NCBI GenBank assembly: GCA_026874595.1
Contig: CM049307.1
Coordinates: forward strand, 44,026,362 to 44,090,361
Reading direction: 5' to 3'
DNA length: 64,000 nt
Source: Sipunculus nudus
Lineage: Eukaryota; Annelida; Sipuncula; Golfingiida; Sipunculidae
Below, in pieces: positions 54,701 to 60,900 of the stretch. The notes below the pieces were generated by a model that worked only from the letters and a program-made list of their open reading frames with translations, made no database searches and was not told where the DNA came from. How positions within the stretch are numbered: position 1 is the stretch's first letter; each line of letters starts with the position of its first letter. Both the position numbers and the translations under genes were made by a program.

Positions 54701-57700
54701 CTTAAACAAAGCAAAAGCTTACTGAAAAGGAAAGCAACACAGAAATTGTTGCTACTTGAAAATGTTATCATAAATTGTTCAAATACTATCAGATTTGTCA
54801 CATATTGATTACTGTTGGCGTTTTGTGTCCAAAACATGTTGAATGCAACTCTTCTGCCTCAATGCATTTATTCACCATTTACTGTGCTTCATGCCTCTAC
54901 AATAACCGTTTGCATCTTGCAGTATAATCAATAATAAGTCTCATACCTGGTATGTGTTTAATATATGGTATATAAGAAATAGAAAGCTTTTCTTTAAATC
55001 ACGTAGCCAAAAAATATAGACAAATGCATGGCTTTTATAAATGGTGTAAATAAAGCAAATGGTGTAATGTAATGTAAAATATACAAGTCTTTAATAATCC
55101 TAAACATTTCCTTATATATCATGCATGTGGTGTTTCGGGACAACATAAGGCTATTGTAGTACACTGGCTCCCTGACCAACCAAAGCAATATTATAGCCCT
55201 ACTTCCCCGGCCTGCCGGGGCATATCACTGTCAAACTCCTGATCAGAACTTCATGTAAACATGGTCGTACTTCCGGTATATTGGTTCTTCTCTCTTTTTG
55301 GTTCACAATGGTCGATATGTAACATTATGTACATTGTTGCGATGCTCCATCATCAAATCAGCCCATCTTTTATCTTGCTCCATCGCATTGTTGCGATGCA
55401 TCATCATCAAATCAGTCCATCTTTTATCTTGTGTATCACAGTGTCAAAAGTTCCAAATGTTTTCAATAGCGTCCACAAGTAGTGATCGGCGAGTTAATTG
55501 TTTCGACATGTTATTTTGTACTTTTGTCTGCCTGGCCTGAACATTTTTTTTTTTAATAAACGCCGGCCTGTAATATAAGCCTTGTTTATTAAAACGCCGG
55601 GTCAAATCAAGAAAAAATAAACGCCCGGGCATCTGATCAAGGAAATACGGTAAACGGTTTCAAGGTATCACTAAAAGTGACATGTAGATAATGATAAAAG
55701 CAATTTCAAGTCGCATTCATAATTCAGAGACAGTTTACCATTACGAATTTTGGAGATATAGGCTTGATTGGAACATATTATATTTTAATTATTTTCCACC
55801 ATAAATGGAGGCTTTGAGCACAGTAACAACCCCTCCCCCCCCCCCCCCCTCCCCGTGACGATAAATTTTAGATCACAAAAAGAGTAGGACATATTTCTGT
55901 CCAAATTTTTCAGGAAAGACTAAAAACAAGATATTATGCAAGATTTAATCATTTCTAAATTCCTGATGTCACAGTTACCTCAGCCAGTCATGGCACAAAA
56001 CAGGGTGACCGGTGTACTACAAGTATCCTTCGTATATGCACACAAACACTTGGTGATGGGACGATTTTGTCAATTTAATAATATTTCCATAACACTAATT
56101 ACAATAAGTTCAGCACTGTATACCATGGTAACTTCATTTGATACATGCAGGCACATTCTTTTATGAAATATATATATTATTCAACATTTTAAAGCAGTTA
56201 CTATAAACATAATATGTATGTAGAACGTAAATACTTTAAATTATGCAGATTCAGTAAAAATGTTTATGCTGCAAAAATTTGTAATCGCAGTTTACTATAA
56301 AGGGAACAGGAATTAAATTTGCCCTTGTTTCCAAAGTATCATAGGCATGTTTTGCCTTCAGAGGAACCATTATATGTTAGTTTTTTTTTTATAATGTTTG
56401 ACCTGGCTGAAAGGGATAAATGGAATATTAATTCTTATAACATCTTTATTCATTCAATTTGGTTCAATCTAATTCTCAAAGTTAAGTTCAAACTGTGAAC
56501 GAGACTTCCTCATAAACACAGGAGCAATAGAAATATTTTAGCAATAATATATTTAAAGTTCAGAAATGGCATATCTTTTATTTTATCGTCTTACTCTCCA
56601 ATATCCAGGTGCAGATTAATAACGACTCAAGTAAGACATACGCCTTAAAACAGCTGAAGAAACATCATATTGTGGAGACGAGACAACAAGAACATATCAT
56701 GAACGAAAAGACAATCATGTCTGAGGCTCACTCAGACTTCATAGTCAGGTGAGTAAAAGAGAGTCAGATCAGAGGCTCACTCAGAATTCATAGTCAGGTG
56801 ATTAAAAGAGAGTCAGATCAGAGGCTCACTCAGACTTCATAGTCAGGTGAGTAAAAGACAGGTCAGAGGCTCACTCATAGTTATTAGTCATGTATGGAAA
56901 TACCATATAGCGTCGTTAATCCGAACACCGTTAATCCGAAATTGAAAAAAAACCTGAAAACCGAGATAAGTAATGCATTCAATCGAAGTAGTAGATCAAA
57001 CTTACTGAAACACAAGGCTCTGTTGAAATAACAAAAATATTTGAGAGAAATTATAGCCTTGGCCCGTGATCTTTGTTCCGTGAGTATTATAAACAGTATG
57101 TATTATAAACAGTATGTGACTGAAGTGCAGTGTACCCTCATTCATGGGAGTTGGGTATTTGCCCTCGTGTTAAATTTGAAAGAGCATGCATTATATTTTC
57201 CCCGATTTGTATTACTGTATAAAAAAAGACAATTTCTTATTTCGTAAAAATTTCAGTTGTATTTATAATTTATTATGGCCTTAAGGCTATTTTCCTGATA
57301 CGTTCAATGAACGGATATCCGGGATTCAGGCACACTACTGATGAATCATGTAGTTCGTTGACGCTGGGATTGTATTGTGAATCCTCTGTTGAGTTGTTCA
57401 ATTTACCGTCGTCATGTGGCAGCACCGGTCACACACCTGTCAACAGATAAGAAGGAACGGGACCGTGGCTTAAATGATTTCCATTTGTGCTTACGTATAT
57501 ATGTGTGTAAGTGCGCGTAACTTGAATATTGAGAATGAAGTCTATGTCCCGGAATCGATATTTATTTTTCTGGTATTTTTAACATTAAATGCTAAGTATT
57601 AAATTTTATGATTAACCAATGAAATGAATAATTTGATGAAAATTTGCTTCAAATGATAAGATTTTTAGATGTGCTCAGCATAGTTTACAGTTTCGTTTAT

Positions 57701-57879
57701 GTTCGCAGATATATTGTTAATATCTTCTAAATGTATGTTTTCAGGTTATACAAGACTTTCAAAGACAGAAAATTCCTGTACATGCTCATGGAGGTCTGTT
57801 TAGGAGGAGAGCTGTGGACAGTTCTACGAGACAAGTATGTTGATGTCAATGATGTTTTCTATTTTTTAAAGCATATATC

Positions 57880-57931
<52 letters not shown>

Positions 57932-60900
57932 GTTGCTCAAAAATGATTTCACCACACTCGGCGGTGAAATAATTTAAGTATCTATAATGAGGTATTAAAA
58001 TTCATATTACTTATATATTATATTAAATTATATTTAATTATATACAGTTTGATTACTGAACATTTATAATCCATTTATCTTATTTTAGGGGCTCGTTCGA
58101 TGACTCCACGACAAGGTTCTACACTGCCTGCGTAGTGGAAGCATTTGATTATCTGCACGGCAAAGGGATCGTATACAGAGACCTCAAACCTGAAAACCTG
58201 CTGCTAGATCCGAAAGGATACATCAAACTGGTACGTCTACTTACAGAGCTATAGTTCTAACAAGAATAATCCTTAAACCAATGATGTCCACACCATCCGA
58301 GTCCAAGTTCAAGTCAAATATTCTTAAAGCAATTTATTATAGAAAATTTAAAATTATGTGCATTTATAAGTTATTTTATACATGCTTGGAATTACTATAA
58401 TGGTTAATTACAATTAGCTCCGATAAAGAGCTACAGCTTGTTACATGTAGTGTTTTTATTTTATAATATCCTGTTAGCAGATCTCACATTTGTAGAAGTC
58501 TTTATAGGATGTGAGAGAGTTTTCCATTTCTATTGGATCTGAGGGTCCTGGCCTGATTTCCCGAGTCCATACCTCCGAGTCCGAGTAAATGTCCGAGTCC
58601 TGAGCCCTCTAGTCCATGTCCGAGTCCAAAAAATGTGGCTTCGCGTCCGGACTCGAGTCCAAATCCGGACTTATCATAGGAAAGAGTGATATCACAGGAA
58701 AAACTTGAATATTGGCTGTAATGACGTAATTCTAGGTTATGACATATTTGTTACATTGACATATCCTGTCAAAGTACCAAAGTGAGAAGTCATTGCATGC
58801 CATTTCTGTCATAATTGTCTTCATCCTAATTTAATGGACAGTGACACCAACTATCGTGTCTTTCAAAAATATGTTTTGTAAAAAAATCATATATGTTGTG
58901 TGTTGATGGTTAGAGGAAATTTACTCTTTTCCATCTAACACATCAGAACGCAAGTTTCTCAGCATTTTCCGTTATTAGAATTCCTGCCTTCATTCAGTGT
59001 TGAACATATAAAAATGCCAAATACGCGGTATCCACACTAGCAAATATCCGGATGGTGAACTGAATTACTCTGTTTGCACTAGGCGACTAATCCACATCAG
59101 TTTGGTCCCGGCATTCCGCTTGAAGGGTTGTCTACAGTAGTTCAATTTACTTTAGTCCGGTTTACAGTAAACTGCATGGTTCCTAGTGCGTACAGACATT
59201 TGCTACCATTTGACCCAATCCATCCAGCAAAATATCACTTTTAGAAGCACAGTAAATCTGAATAACAAACTCACGTTTTATTGAATAAGCCGATTTAGTA
59301 TTTTGTACATTGCAGATTTAAAGCGTATTACTTCCAGACTTAAGTAAACTGGTTCATCATAATCAAATATAGATGAGGATATGGTCAAAATTTCGTCATT
59401 CTGTGTCATCATTAGGTATTCACAAGACGCTCCTGCGTATATGAGTATATAATTTGGCCCAGTTGGGAAAAGGGGCAAATTTTACCATTGGTTCTTGCAC
59501 ATCACGTTACGTAAGTTCTATATTCTTTGTTTCACAGGTTGACTTTGGTTTTGCAAAAAAGATCGGACACGGCAGGAAAACATGGACATTTTGTGGCACG
59601 CCGGAGTATGTGGCGCCGGAAATTATTCTAAACAAAGGTCACGACCTGTCGGCTGACCTGTGGTCATTAGGCATTCTAATGTTTGAGTTATTGACCGGAA
59701 GTCCACCTTTCTCAGGATCTGATCCAATGAAGACCTACAACTTAATCCTTAAAGGCATTGACGCAATAGACTTTCCTAGAAAAATTGCCAAGAACGCTCA
59801 GAACCTTATAAAGAAACTCTGCAGGTAAGATGTTGGTCAATCATAATGTTTCAAAACACACTCATGTTTAAGTTAAAATTATGCCTACTTTACTGAGATA
59901 CTGTTTGATCTTAAAATGCTCTACATAAACAGGGGAGGATCAGACCGGGAAGACTCATGGGCAAATCTTAATAAAGATCCTCAGTTCCGGAAAGAGAAGG
60001 GGCCAGGCCACAAAAATTATTTTTAACCCCTAAAAGAAGATTGGTTGAAAGGTGTACACTGTTGGTTCTAAAAATACTTTAAATAAACGTTGGCGGATCC
60101 AGAATTTTGAAAAAAAAAGGAATACAAATTAGGAAGGAAAGACAAATGAGCCTAACTGAGAAAAAACCCTCAGTTACGGAAATAAGGGAGGGTCCAGGCT
60201 GTAAAATGCTTTGAACCCTTAAACAAGGTTACGGTGTTTGAAAGGGTGGGTCTAGACCCCCTGGGCCTCTCCTGTGCGTCAGCTACTGTTAAAGTACAAT
60301 AAACGGGAGTAGGCGATCTTGGAACTTGCGTATACGGTACGGTTTATCCAATATTTGAAATGGGTGTTTATGCAAACAAATACCTGGCCTATTAGTAAAT
60401 GGTAAACCTCATTCGGTTTACCCAGTATTTGAACAGACAAAGCATATTGATATACTAAAAGTCTACCTGGATCCAAATATATACATAGTGTATCGCTGAC
60501 AGAGAGCAGAGCCCATGCCCCTACGTTACATCTACATTTACAGTTATCTGTGTTGGCCTGGTCTTTGTAAATTTTTAAAGACTGATATGAACTATGTTAC
60601 ATAGAGCGGTTTCTTCTTGAAATTACGTACACCTCCTATTCCTTGTATGACACATTTCGCAGGAATCTGAATTAGTTGCGTATTTCATTATTTTTATCAT
60701 GTCAATATAAACTTATTCATGTGGTGTGTCATCGACAGAGGGCAGAGCCCATCTACCCTCCCAAACGTAACAACTCCCTAGTTAATAATATTGGCCTGTT
60801 CTTTATAAATTTTAGAAGACTGATTTTAATTATGTTATAAAGACTTGTGCCTTTCTTTATATTCCGTGTGGCTCTCGTGCCGTGGATGGCACATTTCGCC

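Noticed and set aside
57835-57931. Extension of exon 10 into the intron
   Set aside because: It runs into the (AT)n tract; the gtatgt donor at 57835 joins exon 11 in frame with full family agreement.
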